Shown: positions 1-9,947 of the stretch, in pieces | Layout: every line of letters begins with the position of its first letter | How positions within the stretch are numbered: the first letter of the stretch is position 1 | DNA from: Richelia intracellularis HH01 | GTDB lineage: Bacteria > Cyanobacteriota > Cyanobacteriia > Cyanobacteriales > Nostocaceae | DNA length: 51,301 nt | Reading direction: 5' to 3' | Assembly (NCBI RefSeq): GCF_000350105.1 | Contig: NZ_CAIY01000081.1 | Coordinates: 1-51,301 of the forward strand | Made by a program: the position numbers and the translations under genes | Notes under the pieces: model-generated | Databases searched by the model: none | What the model was told of the DNA's origin: nothing | The model's input: the letters and a program-made list of their open reading frames with translations, nothing else

Positions 1-2
1 AT

Positions 3-947
3 GATGATAATCGTATTGTCCTGATGCCCCGGGATCCTCAATGGGCTTATACTTACTGGGATATAACTAATGAACACAAAGAAAAGCTCCGCCAGCAAGG
101 AGGGCAACAAATAGCACTGAGGATTTATGATTCCACCGATATAGACTTGGATTACCAAAGTCCTCATAGCTTGCAAGAATATCCTTGTGATGAATTAGCT
201 CGGGACTGGTATTTAAATATCCCAGTTAGCGACCGCGATTATATCATTGACATAGGTTACCGTTGTGGTGATGGTCGTTGGTTGGTGTTAGCTCGTTCTA
301 AGAAAGTACATATACCCCCTGTATATCCTTCTGGCTGGATCGAAGATATTTTTGTCAATATCAACTTCAAGCAAGATTTACGGGATAAAACTGTCCAAAA
401 TTTGACTCCTCCAGAAAAGAAAATAGCGGCAAAAACGTATGTAAACAACATTTACGACCAGATATTTGATACAGCAGAGTCTACTGAGATAATGGGGGTA
501 GCTGGTTTTCCCTTCGGTTCAATACAACATTTTCATGATTCAACAAAAATAAAACAAGTCATTAGTTCTTATATCTTCCCCTCTGATATGGGTATGTGGG
601 CTCTTCCTACTACATCGGGCATCAATATGTCTGGAGTTAGCTGTTATGCCTCTTTACCACCAATCCATCCATGTCAGTTTTGGCTAATTGCTGATGCTGA
701 GTTAATCGTTTATGGTGCAACAGAACCTAATGCCACTGTTACTATTGGCGGTCGTCCTATAAAGCTAAATCAAGACGGTACATTCCGCCTCCAAATGTCT
801 TTCCAAGATGGCTTAATTGACTACCCAATTCTGGCTGTGGCTGCTGATGGTGAACAAACTCGCTCAATCCATATAAAGTTCGAACGTGAAACACCATCAC
901 GTTATATCAATACGACAGAAAAAGCTGATTTTGAATGGCCTTCTTAA
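3..947 (+). CDS. DUF4912 domain protein, 5' end outside the window
   Basis: Cyanobacterial DUF4912 family protein of unknown biochemical role. The domain occupies the first ~115 residues seen, with the family's opening pattern (MPRDPQWAYTYWDI) and a later WLVLARSKKVHIPP stretch. A second small beta-rich segment lies near the C-terminus (GATEPNATVTIGGRPIKL), as in Ig-like or carbohydrate-binding folds. The frame stays open upstream of the first in-window ATG (position 24), and its codons there (DDNRIVL) fit the family, so the gene starts before the window and that ATG is internal. A hairpin terminator follows the stop. Family call fairly sure; function unknown. Confidence 0.8.
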   Translation, partial: DDNRIVLMPRDPQWAYTYWDITNEHKEKLRQQGGQQIALRIYDSTDIDLDYQSPHSLQEYPCDELARDWYLNIPVSDRDYIIDIGYRCGDGRWLVLARSKKVHIPPVYPSGWIEDIFVNINFKQDLRDKTVQNLTPPEKKIAAKTYVNNIYDQIFDTAESTEIMGVAGFPFGSIQHFHDSTKIKQVISSYIFPSDMGMWALPTTSGINMSGVSCYASLPPIHPCQFWLIADAELIVYGATEPNATVTIGGRPIKLNQDGTFRLQMSFQDGLIDYPILAVAADGEQTRSIHIKFERETPSRYINTTEKADFEWPS

Positions 948-978
948 AATACTATAATTGCAGCATACAATAGAAGAA

Positions 979-1012
979 CCGGGCTTCTTAACAAGAAATC
1001 CGGCTTTTATTT
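979..1012 (+). terminator. Rho-independent terminator after the DUF4912 gene
   Basis: An 11-bp stem (979-989 with 993-1003, one mismatch and one G-U pair) closes a 3-base loop. It begins with a CCGG/CCGG block and is followed by a T-rich run from 1005. It lies 32 bases after the stop codon. Confidence 0.7.
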
Positions 1013-1702
1013 CCCACTCTTGATTCCAGGATATTTCACCAGGGAAGCATCCATCATTATGGCTACCACATGGAATTATTATCTTTTCTTAATTATCAGA
1101 ATTTTAACCTTCAGTAATACCAAAATTAGCAGTTTCAAGTATTTATTTGTGAAGAAGTTAAGCTTTAATATTTGCCTAATTCTATTTAATAGATTATTGT
1201 TAATCTCCATATTCTAACGTTAAAATGCAACAATATAATATCTAAATATTTTTGCTGAATATTAAGATAGTTAAACATCGAATTTATATAGAGAATAAGT
1301 AATTATAATCAACAAAATTATATTAGATAATACTACCAATTATTTGGGCTTATAAATTTAATTTTTAACCTGATATTTCAATTATTTTGGGTTTTATACT
1401 CATTGAGTAGGAGGATATACCCCATCAATCATTACTTCCTTAAATCATAAAAAAATAGCCCACAATTTTAAATTTGCATTTTGGTCATAGCTTATCCTAA
1501 ACCTAGGTATATTCAAAAATTCTGTATTATTTATTAGTCACAATACCTCATCAGAATATATCTGGGGTAATCATGCTCATGATTTGGATATTAAAAATAT
1601 GCTTATGGTAATTCAATATGTAAAATATTTCAGTGGCAAAAATACTAAAGTTAATGATTTATTTCTATTGATATTTAATAGTTAGCATAGGTTTTTATCA
1701 GA

Positions 1703-1750
1703 CAAATCACCTGAAAGATTTTTGGGCCCAAAAATCTTTCAGGTGATTTG
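1703..1750. repeat. 48-bp perfect palindrome
   Basis: Two 24-base arms meet with no spacer at a GGGCCC centre. Every base pairs from 1703/1750 inward; the next pair outward does not match. It lies in gene-free DNA, and no T-run typical of a terminator follows. Confidence 0.95.
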
Positions 1751-2342
1751 GGAAGTTTTGAGGTTTATTCTGTTCAGTGAGCGTTTTATTGGATAGTCTG
1801 TTTTGATAAATAAACCACCATAATAGATAATAAATATTTTTGTTAGATTATCCACATGGTTTTGATACTTAAATTTATTAAAATGGCTTGATCCTACTCA
1901 ATAAATATAGATATAGAATTTTGGAACTTACTTGTGGGTAGCTCAGGTATATGAATAATTAATGTAGGATTATACATTATTTCCTATGATGCCAGTTACT
2001 TCTCTGCATATTTCTAATATCCCTATGATAATTGATATTTTTCACAATTTATGTATCTGGATAATTATCAAAGATAACCCAGTGTCTTGGAAATATGTAA
2101 ATTATTGAGAATCATATAGTGCTGTAAATAAAATTTACTAATTAATAGTGCCGAGTCCAATTCTTGTTCACTATTATGGAAATATTTAATCATTTCGGAG
2201 TTTAGTTAAAAGCTAGAACTGACGGCTAATCATTTTTACTTCCTACTATTTATCTTTCAAATTTACTTAATAGTGCAAACCCACATCACCAAATAATAGT
2301 TAAATATTCTCATTGTCATCTATATTTTGTTGTAATTCAATA

Positions 2343-2672
2343 TCAGGCTAGTATTTTGTGTAAAACTATATGCAACCATTTGGTTTTTCCACTAGTTTCA
2401 CACTCTGATTTCACCGATACATTTTCAGCCTTACAAGCTATAACATTGAATATTACTTGTATCATTTGAGGAAGAGTCCTGATTTTATTTGCAATTGCTT
2501 TTTGGATTATCTCTTATCTAAACATAGGCTAAAGTCTCTGATATATTCTAATTGCCGTATTATCCCGAATCAATAGCCAATTATCAGAAAAAGCTACAAA
2601 TACCTTATACCATAAAACATATACTGGCGCTTTTACTGGTTTTGGAATACTTAGTTTGTAAATCCGTCTTAC
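2343..2672 (-). pseudogene. Unidentified decaying reading frame
   Basis: Immediately beyond the 3' end of the glcD pseudogene, one minus-strand frame reads like protein for about 85 codons, broken by only two stops. It includes PVKAPVYVLWYKVFVAF, DNWLLIRDNTAIRIYQRL and KIRTLPQMIQVIFNVIA. The composition is less random than the surrounding sequence, but I do not recognise a family. It could be a remnant of a gene once downstream of glcD, or chance. Confidence 0.3.
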
Positions 2673-2756
2673 ATTAAGATTACCTTAGTCTAAGGACTTC
2701 AGATGAATATTGAGTGGAAATATTACAACTACCACTATATTAAGTTCAGTGAAAAA

Positions 2757-4195
2757 TTATAATGAATCTACCTTAGATGAAAATAATCCAACTTCTATTT
2801 TTTCGACATGTTTACCCATTCCTCTTGCACTTTTCCCACAAGTACAAAGGTTTAGAAACATTTTTCCTGGATTAACTAAAACCCTAGGATTAAATTTGTT
2901 GATTTAGAAACCATGCAATGGCTAAATCAACAAATTTAAACATTTCTAATACACAACATCTTTTATCTACACCAATGCCGTGCTTACCAGAAATACTACA
3001 ACCTCATTTCACATAGAATTTGAGTATTTTCCCACTGACTTCTTCCACTTTTCCTAATACCCCTGTCACAGGATTATCATAATAAGACCAAAGTGTTTAA
3101 GTTAATATCTCCAGGGTGAAAAACATTGGCTATTTGATAACCATATTTTTCCCCTCATACTCCAATTCCTTTAAAGACACAAGGTAATTATGTACATAGC
3201 TGCAAGTTCTGTCTTCCTACCTTTCTATAATTTTAGTATTTGTTCGTAATCACTGGCAGAACTCATATTCCTTGTAGCATTGTACTGATATATTTATTCG
3301 ATTCGCCGTTTACTTACTCCCACCTGCACTAACAAAGCATCTATTTCCACTAACAAAATTGCCTCAGTATCTTTAGCATAGCAGCTGATTTTTAATACAC
3401 TACTGCATTGATACTAAAATCATCTATCATTTCCATACTGTTAGGAATTATCCCAGCACTGATAATTTCAGAAACTGCTGCTCCTGCAGACTCTATAATA
3501 CTGAAGTTTATCAATAGTAAACAAGTAGACTCGGATATTTTGAGAATGCATAAAGTAATCTCTGTGGAAAGACTTAAAGCTTATTTAGAAATTAGGAAGA
3601 CACCACTTAGATTATAACCCGGTATTTCTGATATTTGACCACCCAAATCAATAATTCCAGGATCTAGTAAAACTACTTTCAAACAGGTTACATGTTTAGT
3701 TATTACACTATATTTTAAAAAATTTACACCTCCGAAATTTTCTGTAGAATTCCCACCAATAGAACAGATAATTTAACTACAAGGATCAGGAGCACAGTAA
3801 AAATTGGAATTGATGACTACTTATGTTATCCAATTGTTAACTACCTCAAGTTTTCCTAAAAATTGATTATCTAAATATTTGACAAGTATTTTTTGCATCA
3901 AATAAATGATAATAAGAACTATTTTTTTGTAAGTAAAGCCCTGCTAGAAAAGCCAGTACCTGAGCTAATGACAATAAATGGAGTAGAATACTTGTTACAT
4001 ATTTTCACTACTTATACTGTCTGCTCCGTACTTCTGGTAAATACTGCAATATCTGAATGTTGATGATAGTTAGTTAAACGAATCATATTTGTAAGTATTT
4101 AATTCCCCACGACATTATACTAACCAATTTTTACCAGCTATAATCTCCAGATCTTGGATAATAGGTTTCTAGTTAATTGACTATGTATCTTGGAT
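2757..4195 (-). pseudogene. glcD: glcD pseudogene (glycolate oxidase FAD subunit)
   Basis: Dead copy of the FAD-binding subunit of glycolate oxidase/dehydrogenase, which converts photorespiratory glycolate to glyoxylate. Read on the minus strand across several frames, the family can be followed from end to end: KPIIQDLEIIAGKN, YHQHSDIAVFTRSTEQ, VVKICNKYSTPFIVISSGTG, CSIGGNSTENFGGV, IIDLGGQISEIPGYNLSGVF, AGAAVSEIISAGIIPNSMEM, GKHGIGVDKRC and FNPRVLVNPGKMF near the C-terminus. The span (~1.44 kb) matches a full ~490-residue GlcD, so decay was by point stops and frameshifts, not truncation. A TAG replaces the usual Trp codon in the N-terminal N-W-x-P motif, and many further stops and shifts follow. 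It lies downstream of hypB on the same strand. Identity is secure from the FAD-fold motifs; whether another glcD copy exists elsewhere cannot be seen. Confidence 0.93.
2890..2939. repeat. Inverted repeat inside the glcD pseudogene
   Basis: Perfect 18-bp arms (2890-2907 and 2922-2939) around a 14-base spacer, lying in the part of the dead glcD that should encode the segment before the FNP motif. Confidence 0.92.
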
Positions 4196-4372
4196 AACTA
4201 TTAATTAGTATAAAAGCAACTTGCTCTCCACGTATACATCCATTTTCAAACAGTTGAAAACAAGTTATCTTAATGAATGCTCTATAAAAATGGTTTATTT
4301 CTCATGATTATTTTTGAGCACAGGATAAGAACCTGATATAGGCAGATTATATTGTCTTATTATACTTAAGAT

Positions 4373-5239
4373 TTAGGTATTTATTATAGTGTTATTAGGA
4401 GTGCAATTAAATAAATTACATAACAACTTATACCAACTATCTAAACCTATCCCTGTTTGACTAGAAACTTGAAAAATTCTGATATGAGGATTTACATTTT
4501 GGGCATAATCAATACATTTTTGTATATCAAACTGTACATAAGGTAGTAAATCAATTTTTGTGAGAATCATTATGTTACTGGTACGAAATATATGGGGGTA
4601 TTTGATTGGTTTATCTTCCCCTTCTGTTACAGATAAAATTACTACTCTGAGATTTTCTCCTAAGTCGAATAAAGCTGGACATACCAAATTTCCCACATTT
4701 TCAATCATTACCAAAGAATTGGGAGAAGGATTGAGTTTTTCCAAACCCCCTTCTATCATAGAAGCATCTAGATGACAGCCTTGGCCCGTATTAATTTGAA
4801 TAACTTCACAGCCTGTATCTTTTATTTTTTTAGCATCGTTAATAGTTTCTTGATCACCTTCAATTACATTAATAACCAACGTATTTTTTAAGTCATTAAT
4901 TGTTCGAGTCAATAATGTAGTTTTACCAGATCCAGGAGAACTCATCAAGTTTATAGCAATAATATTATGTGTTTTTAACCAACCACGATTTTTAGAAGCA
5001 ATCAAGTTATTTTTAGATAAAATAGTATATTCTAGAGGTATAGTGCTACCATAAAAATCGGTATGACTTTCCAATATTTCATGACCATTTTTATTATTAC
5101 TATTGGTATTGGCCACCTTATTTGACAAAACATAATTATAACTATTTGAATTTAAGTTACTTCCCACTACTATTGAGGAATTAGTATCTAAGATAGTAAA
5201 GTTAGTATTATCATCAGAGCATCCACAATTTATACACAT
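4373..5239 (-). CDS. hypB: Hydrogenase nickel incorporation GTPase HypB
   Basis: GTPase that, with HypA, delivers Ni2+ to the large subunit of NiFe hydrogenase in the cytoplasm. The start keeps the high-affinity metal site C-x-x-C-G-C (residues 2-7, CINCGC). The G domain follows from about residue 90: P-loop SSPGSGKTTLL, then EGDQET, ENVGNLVCPALFD (Walker B/switch region) and the guanine-specificity motif TKIDLL. Length 288 residues is normal. Residues 8-60 are rich in Asn and Ser with only a couple of His, whereas cyanobacterial HypB proteins often carry a His-rich nickel-storage stretch there. It begins 3 bases after the hypA stop and ends the hyp cluster. Confidence 0.95.
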   Translation of the reverse strand: MCINCGCSDDNTNFTILDTNSSIVVGSNLNSNSYNYVLSNKVANTNSNNKNGHEILESHTDFYGSTIPLEYTILSKNNLIASKNRGWLKTHNIIAINLMSSPGSGKTTLLTRTINDLKNTLVINVIEGDQETINDAKKIKDTGCEVIQINTGQGCHLDASMIEGGLEKLNPSPNSLVMIENVGNLVCPALFDLGENLRVVILSVTEGEDKPIKYPHIFRTSNIMILTKIDLLPYVQFDIQKCIDYAQNVNPHIRIFQVSSQTGIGLDSWYKLLCNLFNCTPNNTIINT

Positions 5240-5241
5240 AA

Positions 5242-5571
5242 TTATTCTACCTCTATCTCTTTTATTTTTAATTCTTCACCAGCTATTAAATTTAATTGTG
5301 TGCTTCCACACAGACATTTACCAAAGGGCTGCATAAGAGGAATTTCCATACCACATTGACAACATTTACCCAATCCTGGAATCTCAATAATTTCTAATTT
5401 TGCTTCTGCTAAAACGGTACCTTGAGAACATACATCAAAACAAAAATGTACCGCATCAGACATAATTGCTGAAAGCTGACCTATTTCTAATAATACTCTT
5501 TTTACCTTTGCACCCTGAGCATGTTCAGATACAATCGCTACAATATTTCGAGTAATAGTCAATTCATGCAT
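5242..5571 (-). CDS. hypA: Hydrogenase nickel insertion protein HypA
   Basis: Small nickel- and zinc-binding chaperone that works with HypB to insert Ni into hydrogenase. Start placed at the ATG giving MHELTITRNIV, because His2 of the invariant M-H-E is a nickel ligand; an upstream TTG six bases earlier would add two unlikely residues. The zinc site is seen as two Cys pairs, C-C-Q-C-G and later CLCGS (residues ~70-95). Length 109 residues is typical. Tightly linked to hypB, but separated from hypE by about 1 kb of non-coding DNA, although the two normally sit together. Confidence 0.95.
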   Translation of the reverse strand: MHELTITRNIVAIVSEHAQGAKVKRVLLEIGQLSAIMSDAVHFCFDVCSQGTVLAEAKLEIIEIPGLGKCCQCGMEIPLMQPFGKCLCGSTQLNLIAGEELKIKEIEVE

Positions 5572-6619
5572 AACCAATTTGAGAAAATTTTTGAGAAGCG
5601 ATCCAGCAATAAAAAAGCATACTAATTACTTTAGCTATATGTACGGATTATCATGAAATGGAAAAAGTCTCCAATATGTATGTTTTACAATAAATCATGT
5701 TCCTAAAGTAATTGCTGATATACCAGAAACTAAATGGAATTATGTTCTACTAGACAGGAATTTTTGGATTATATAATGCCCTGAGTTTATCTAAGTCTTA
5801 AAACGAATTGGATAATATAACGATAAATACCTGCCATCCATTATATGAAAATTTTCTCCATCAAAGCTAGAGTCAGAAACAAATACTTCTTAAAAGAGGA
5901 AGTTTTTGAGCCCAAAAATCCTTGCCCGCTTCACTTACCTGTTATAAGAAACTGTATTACTAATACAAAGATGTAACTCCTGATAAATCTTTGTATTCTT
6001 GTCACAATCAGAATCAACTATTTTATCCTACTATCATTGCATCTTTAATACTTTTACTATTGATTACCCACTTAGATAGATTATTAAATCCGGCTTCTAT
6101 TGAGATTAAATCTCTTAAAGTATCGCGGATAGATATTCATTTAAGTAATATAGTGTAAATCAGTTATGGCAATATTTATTTGCACTCTGTGCTACGATAG
6201 ACAAATCTTAGGATAACCCTGCTATTTTAAGTCTTATAAAAAAAAATATCAAAAATTATATTCTCGACTGGCTATATATGGATTTTATATTTGCAACCAA
6301 ATAGTTTAATTTTATTAATAAAATTGCTGGTAAGTTTATATTTTGTATATATCAGGTTTATTAAGATTGATTTTCCTTATACTAGTAAAAACCGTACTTT
6401 TTCATACCTAATAACATTTAATGCTAAAAAACTTTTTTAGCATATACTCAACTTCTTAAATGCACTACCAGACTAAATATCTTGGATGAAGCAGGTATAG
6501 ATTAGATTTTTACACCCTTGACAATTTAAATAAGTTGATACATGCTGAGGAACAACTATACCCAACACAGTGTCATAAAATAATAAACTCTAACATTCTT
6601 TTATTTTACCATGTTGCTT
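5572..6619. other. Gene-free gap inside the hyp cluster
   Basis: About 1.05 kb between hypE and hypA with stops in every frame on both strands. I found no remnant I can name and no strong hairpin. A promoter for hypAB could lie here, but none is evident. Confidence 0.6.
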
Positions 6620-7711
6620 CTAACAAATTCTTGGTAATTGACTACCTACTAACATGTCCACAATCCGCTCAGAACCGAAAATAGTTTTGAGTAGGACTAT
6701 GCCAGGATGGGAGTTGGTCACATGGCCAATTATACAAGAATCTCTACCTGCAGGGTGGCTTTGCATTTCTAATATAACTTTTTCTGCATAATCTTGTGGC
6801 ACTGTTACTAATAACTTCCCTTCATTAGCTAAATAGAGTGGATCTAAACCTAATATTTCACATACTCCTCTTACCTTTTTCTGTATTGGTAAAGACTGTT
6901 CCTGTATGACAATACCAACATCTGAACTAACAGCAAACTCATTCAAAACTGTTGCCAGGCCACCTCGTGTTGCATCCCGCATTGCCCGAACTTGTGGACA
7001 AACTCGGAGGATTTTTTCTACCAAACTATGTAAAGGTTGACAATCACTTTCTATATTCGTTTCTAAAGCCAGTTCTCCCCTAGCAATTAAAATTGCTGTG
7101 CCATGATTGCCTAGTTCCCCATTAACAATTACTACATCTCCAGGCTGAATATTATGAGCAGAAATATTTATTCCTGTAGGAATTACTCCAATACCTGCTG
7201 TATTAATAAATAGTTTATCTGCTGTGCCTTTATCTACAACTTTTGTATCCCCTGTAACAATTTGCACTCCAGCATTTTGTGCAGCCACCTGCATACTCTG
7301 GGCAACTTTTCTTAAGTTAGAGATGGATAAACCTTCCTCCAAAATAACACTACAAGTCAGATATAAGGGCTTAGCACCACTAACAGCCAAATCATTGATT
7401 GTACCATTAACAGCTAATGTTCCAATATTTCCCCCAGGAAAGAAGAGAGGATCGATAACATAAGAATCAGTTGTAAACGCAAGTCTATCTCCATATTGCA
7501 ACAAATTTGATAACTCAAAACTTGCCTGGTCTTCTAGTTGGGAGAGAATGGGATTATCAAAATTACTTACAAAAATATCGTTGATTAAATCTCGCATGGC
7601 TTTGCCACCACTACCATGTGTCAAGTTGATATTAGAATCTCGTACTTTTCCCCAGTGATGACGTATTTTTTTCATTTTTTGGAATATAGAATTTTGTGGA
7701 GAATTTTGCAT
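6620..7711 (-). CDS. hypE: Hydrogenase maturation protein HypE
   Basis: Dehydrates the carbamoylated C-terminal cysteine to a thiocyanate, which supplies the CN- ligands of the NiFe site. It works with HypF (which carbamoylates it) and passes cyanide to HypC/HypD. PurM-like ATP-binding fold: LTHGSGGKAMRDL near residues 30-42, DSYVIDPLFFPGG, VTGDTKVV and RDATRGGLATVLNE are all present. The chain ends in PRIC, with the essential Cys363 as last residue, so the protein should be active. Length 363 is normal for cyanobacteria. It is flanked by unusually long spacers towards hypD (640 bases) and hypA (1 kb). Confidence 0.96.
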   Translation of the reverse strand: MQNSPQNSIFQKMKKIRHHWGKVRDSNINLTHGSGGKAMRDLINDIFVSNFDNPILSQLEDQASFELSNLLQYGDRLAFTTDSYVIDPLFFPGGNIGTLAVNGTINDLAVSGAKPLYLTCSVILEEGLSISNLRKVAQSMQVAAQNAGVQIVTGDTKVVDKGTADKLFINTAGIGVIPTGINISAHNIQPGDVVIVNGELGNHGTAILIARGELALETNIESDCQPLHSLVEKILRVCPQVRAMRDATRGGLATVLNEFAVSSDVGIVIQEQSLPIQKKVRGVCEILGLDPLYLANEGKLLVTVPQDYAEKVILEMQSHPAGRDSCIIGHVTNSHPGIVLLKTIFGSERIVDMLVGSQLPRIC

Positions 7712-8351
7712 AGAATTTTAGTTTTTGGACTATTAACCATGTAAAGTGAATTACTTTATTAGTTTTAATTATTATTAATAAGTTGTACTTTACTAGAAAA
7801 ATTTTTAAATTTAGCTTATCCTTAAATCAATTATTTACGAACTTATAAAAATTCAAAATATGCACTATTAGGATATAAATGCCATAAACATTTTCATCTA
7901 TAAAAACTTAATAAACTACTTTCTCTTAGGGAGAATACTTTTCTATGATCGATGATATTTCCCGATTCATAATCCCAATTTATTTTGTATTTTATTTTCA
8001 TAAATTTTCCATATAGATGATGTTCACCTCTCAATTAATATTGTCTGTTACTTTAATGTTTTGCAATATACTAATCACTTTTCCCATGTAGTTTCTATTA
8101 GATACTAATAGCCTAAGAATTTCCAAGAAATTTTCTATCAACTTTACCCATGAATTCAAGTTCTCTGATTTCAATTGGCTATTATTAATAGCTAGTTTTT
8201 TTGTCTCGAGTCGTTGATACTATTCTAGTAGTATCAACGACTCGAGCAATTCTTCGCTTTTCATGGATGAAATAATCCCCGGCTATTATTCTATTAACTA
8301 ATGGTTACTATAATCTTTTCCTTATTTAGCTAGTTAATAAACTCAGAAAAA
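7712..8351. other. Gene-free gap between hypD and hypE
   Basis: 640 bases without a readable gene. It contains an 18-bp-arm inverted repeat (8205-8246) in the path of any hypD-to-hypE transcript. Nothing else recognised. Confidence 0.6.
8205..8246. repeat. Inverted repeat in the hypD-hypE gap
   Basis: Perfect 18-bp arms (8205-8222 and 8229-8246) with a 6-base loop, starting and ending in CTCGAG. As RNA it would be a very stable hairpin about 105 bases after the hypD stop. No clear U-tract follows in the minus-strand direction except scattered Ts. Confidence 0.93.
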
Positions 8352-9491
8352 TTATGCTGTTACTATCGATTTTTCAACAGTATTTTTTGGAAAATTCTTG
8401 GCAAAATGCCCATACTTGTAATAAGCAGCACAAGCACCTTCAGAAGAAACCATACACGCACCTATAGGATTTTCAGGAGTACAAGCAGTCCCAAAGACTT
8501 TACATTCCCAAGGCTTTAATACTCCTTTGAGTATTTCTCCACATTTACAAGTTTTATAATCTGCCACTTTTGCATTAGGTAAGTTGAATTTCACTTCTGC
8601 ATCAAATTGGGCATATTCCGGACGAATTTTTAACCCTGAATTACAAATTTCTCCTAAGCCGCGCCATTCAAATTTTTCCCGAACTTCAAACACTTGGTGC
8701 ATTACTTTTAAAGAGACTTTATTTCCTTCTGGTTTTACTAATCGGTTATATTGATTCTCCACTTCACAGCGGCTCTCTGCCAACTGCCGTATTAACATCC
8801 AAATAGATTGCAAAATATCCAAAGGCTCAAACCCAGAAATAACTATGGGTTTGTGATATTTTTGGGTAATAAATTCATATGGCTTTGTACCTATAACAAT
8901 ACTCACATGACCGGGGCCAATAAATCCATCTATTTTAAAATCAGGATTTTTTAATAAAAATTGTAATGCAGGAATCACAAGGACATGATTGGAAAAAACA
9001 CTAAAGTTACGAATATTTTCTGTTGCAGCTTGTAAGATTGTAAATGCAGTACTAGGGCCTGTGGTTTCAAAACCTAAAACAAAAAATACTACTTGCTTAT
9101 CTGGGTTATCCTTGGCAATCTTTAGACTATCTAAGGGTGAATAAACTATACGAATATCTGAACCATTAGCTTTAGCTTGTAATAGGCTTACAGTAGAACT
9201 GGGAACTCTTATAGGATCTCCAAATGTAGCAAGAATAACATTAGGCTGTTGGGAAATATAAATAGCATCATCTAATCTACCTTTAGGTATTACGCATACT
9301 GGACAACCAGGACCATGTATTAACTCAATATTGTGCGGTAGAATCCCTCCTATTCCATATTTGAAAATTGAATGAGTATGTCCACCACATATTTCCATAA
9401 TCTTCAGTGGGTAACTATCACTGAGTTTAGTAATTTCTTGTATTAGCGCCTTAGCTTTTTGAGGTTCTCTAAATTCATCAATGTATTTCAT
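8352..9491 (-). CDS. hypD: Hydrogenase maturation protein HypD
   Basis: Iron-sulphur scaffold on which, together with HypC, the Fe(CN)2CO group of NiFe hydrogenases is assembled. The conserved motifs are intact: CGGHTH (Cys35), GPGCPVC (Cys63, Cys66), the GFETTGPSTA block, GPGHVSIVIGTKPYEF, and the C-terminal cysteine-rich region holding the [4Fe-4S] cluster (CKCGEILKG, then FGTACTPENPIGACMVS). Length 379 residues is as expected. It follows hypC after a 184-base spacer, while the two are usually nearly contiguous. Confidence 0.96.
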   Translation of the reverse strand: MKYIDEFREPQKAKALIQEITKLSDSYPLKIMEICGGHTHSIFKYGIGGILPHNIELIHGPGCPVCVIPKGRLDDAIYISQQPNVILATFGDPIRVPSSTVSLLQAKANGSDIRIVYSPLDSLKIAKDNPDKQVVFFVLGFETTGPSTAFTILQAATENIRNFSVFSNHVLVIPALQFLLKNPDFKIDGFIGPGHVSIVIGTKPYEFITQKYHKPIVISGFEPLDILQSIWMLIRQLAESRCEVENQYNRLVKPEGNKVSLKVMHQVFEVREKFEWRGLGEICNSGLKIRPEYAQFDAEVKFNLPNAKVADYKTCKCGEILKGVLKPWECKVFGTACTPENPIGACMVSSEGACAAYYKYGHFAKNFPKNTVEKSIVTA

Positions 9492-9675
9492 GGTTGATTG
9501 TTAGGAAGATAATTTTCATTGTTTTACCCGGGAACTAAAAAAAGATAATAGCTTTAGAATAATAATTTATTGTCAAACTTTTAATTGTAGTTTTCATCAT
9601 GAGATACAAAAGCATTACATTCTTGCCTAGTTATCATAAATAATTAAGTCTTCGAATAGTAAAAATACAAATTAC

Positions 9676-9942
9676 CTATTCATAATTGCTCATTGTTCCC
9701 TGTGCAATAATGATTTCTTCAAGTAGCTTTAATGTTTCGGCTGCCTCTCGTTCATCAATACGATTCATAGCAAAACCTACATGGATTAATACCCAATTGC
9801 CAACACAAGATTCTGGAGGGTTTTGATCGTCTACAATACAAGCAATATTTACCTGGCGTTTTACACCGCTAACATCAACAATTGCTAGTTTTTTATTAGG
9901 ATCTATAATTTCAGTGATTCTGCCAGGAACTCCCAGACACAT
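9676..9942 (-). CDS. hypC: Hydrogenase maturation chaperone HypC
   Basis: Small chaperone that partners HypD and then escorts the Fe(CN)2CO group to the hydrogenase large subunit. It starts MCLGVPGRI, with the essential Cys2 and the conserved VGNWVLIHVGFA motif near residues 45-57. Length 88 residues is normal. It begins 5 bases after the hypF stop, so hypF and hypC are certainly co-transcribed. Confidence 0.95.
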   Translation of the reverse strand: MCLGVPGRITEIIDPNKKLAIVDVSGVKRQVNIACIVDDQNPPESCVGNWVLIHVGFAMNRIDEREAAETLKLLEEIIIAQGTMSNYE

Positions 9943-9947
9943 ATTTT

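Larger units (their letters stand above)
1013..2756. other. Gene-free, decayed stretch
   Basis: About 1.7 kb of AT-rich sequence with stops in all frames and no convincing intact gene. It holds a 48-bp perfect palindrome (1703-1750) and, on the minus strand, an unidentified protein-like remnant (2343-2672). The rest shows nothing I can name. Confidence 0.6.

Noticed and set aside
1020..1217. Plus-strand 65-codon hydrophobic open frame
   Set aside because: Starts directly after a terminator, is dominated by Ile/Leu/Phe codons expected from AT bias, and has no ribosome site.
3408..3617. Plus-strand open frame of 69 codons
   Set aside because: It is antisense to the glcD pseudogene, whose minus-strand motifs explain the sequence.
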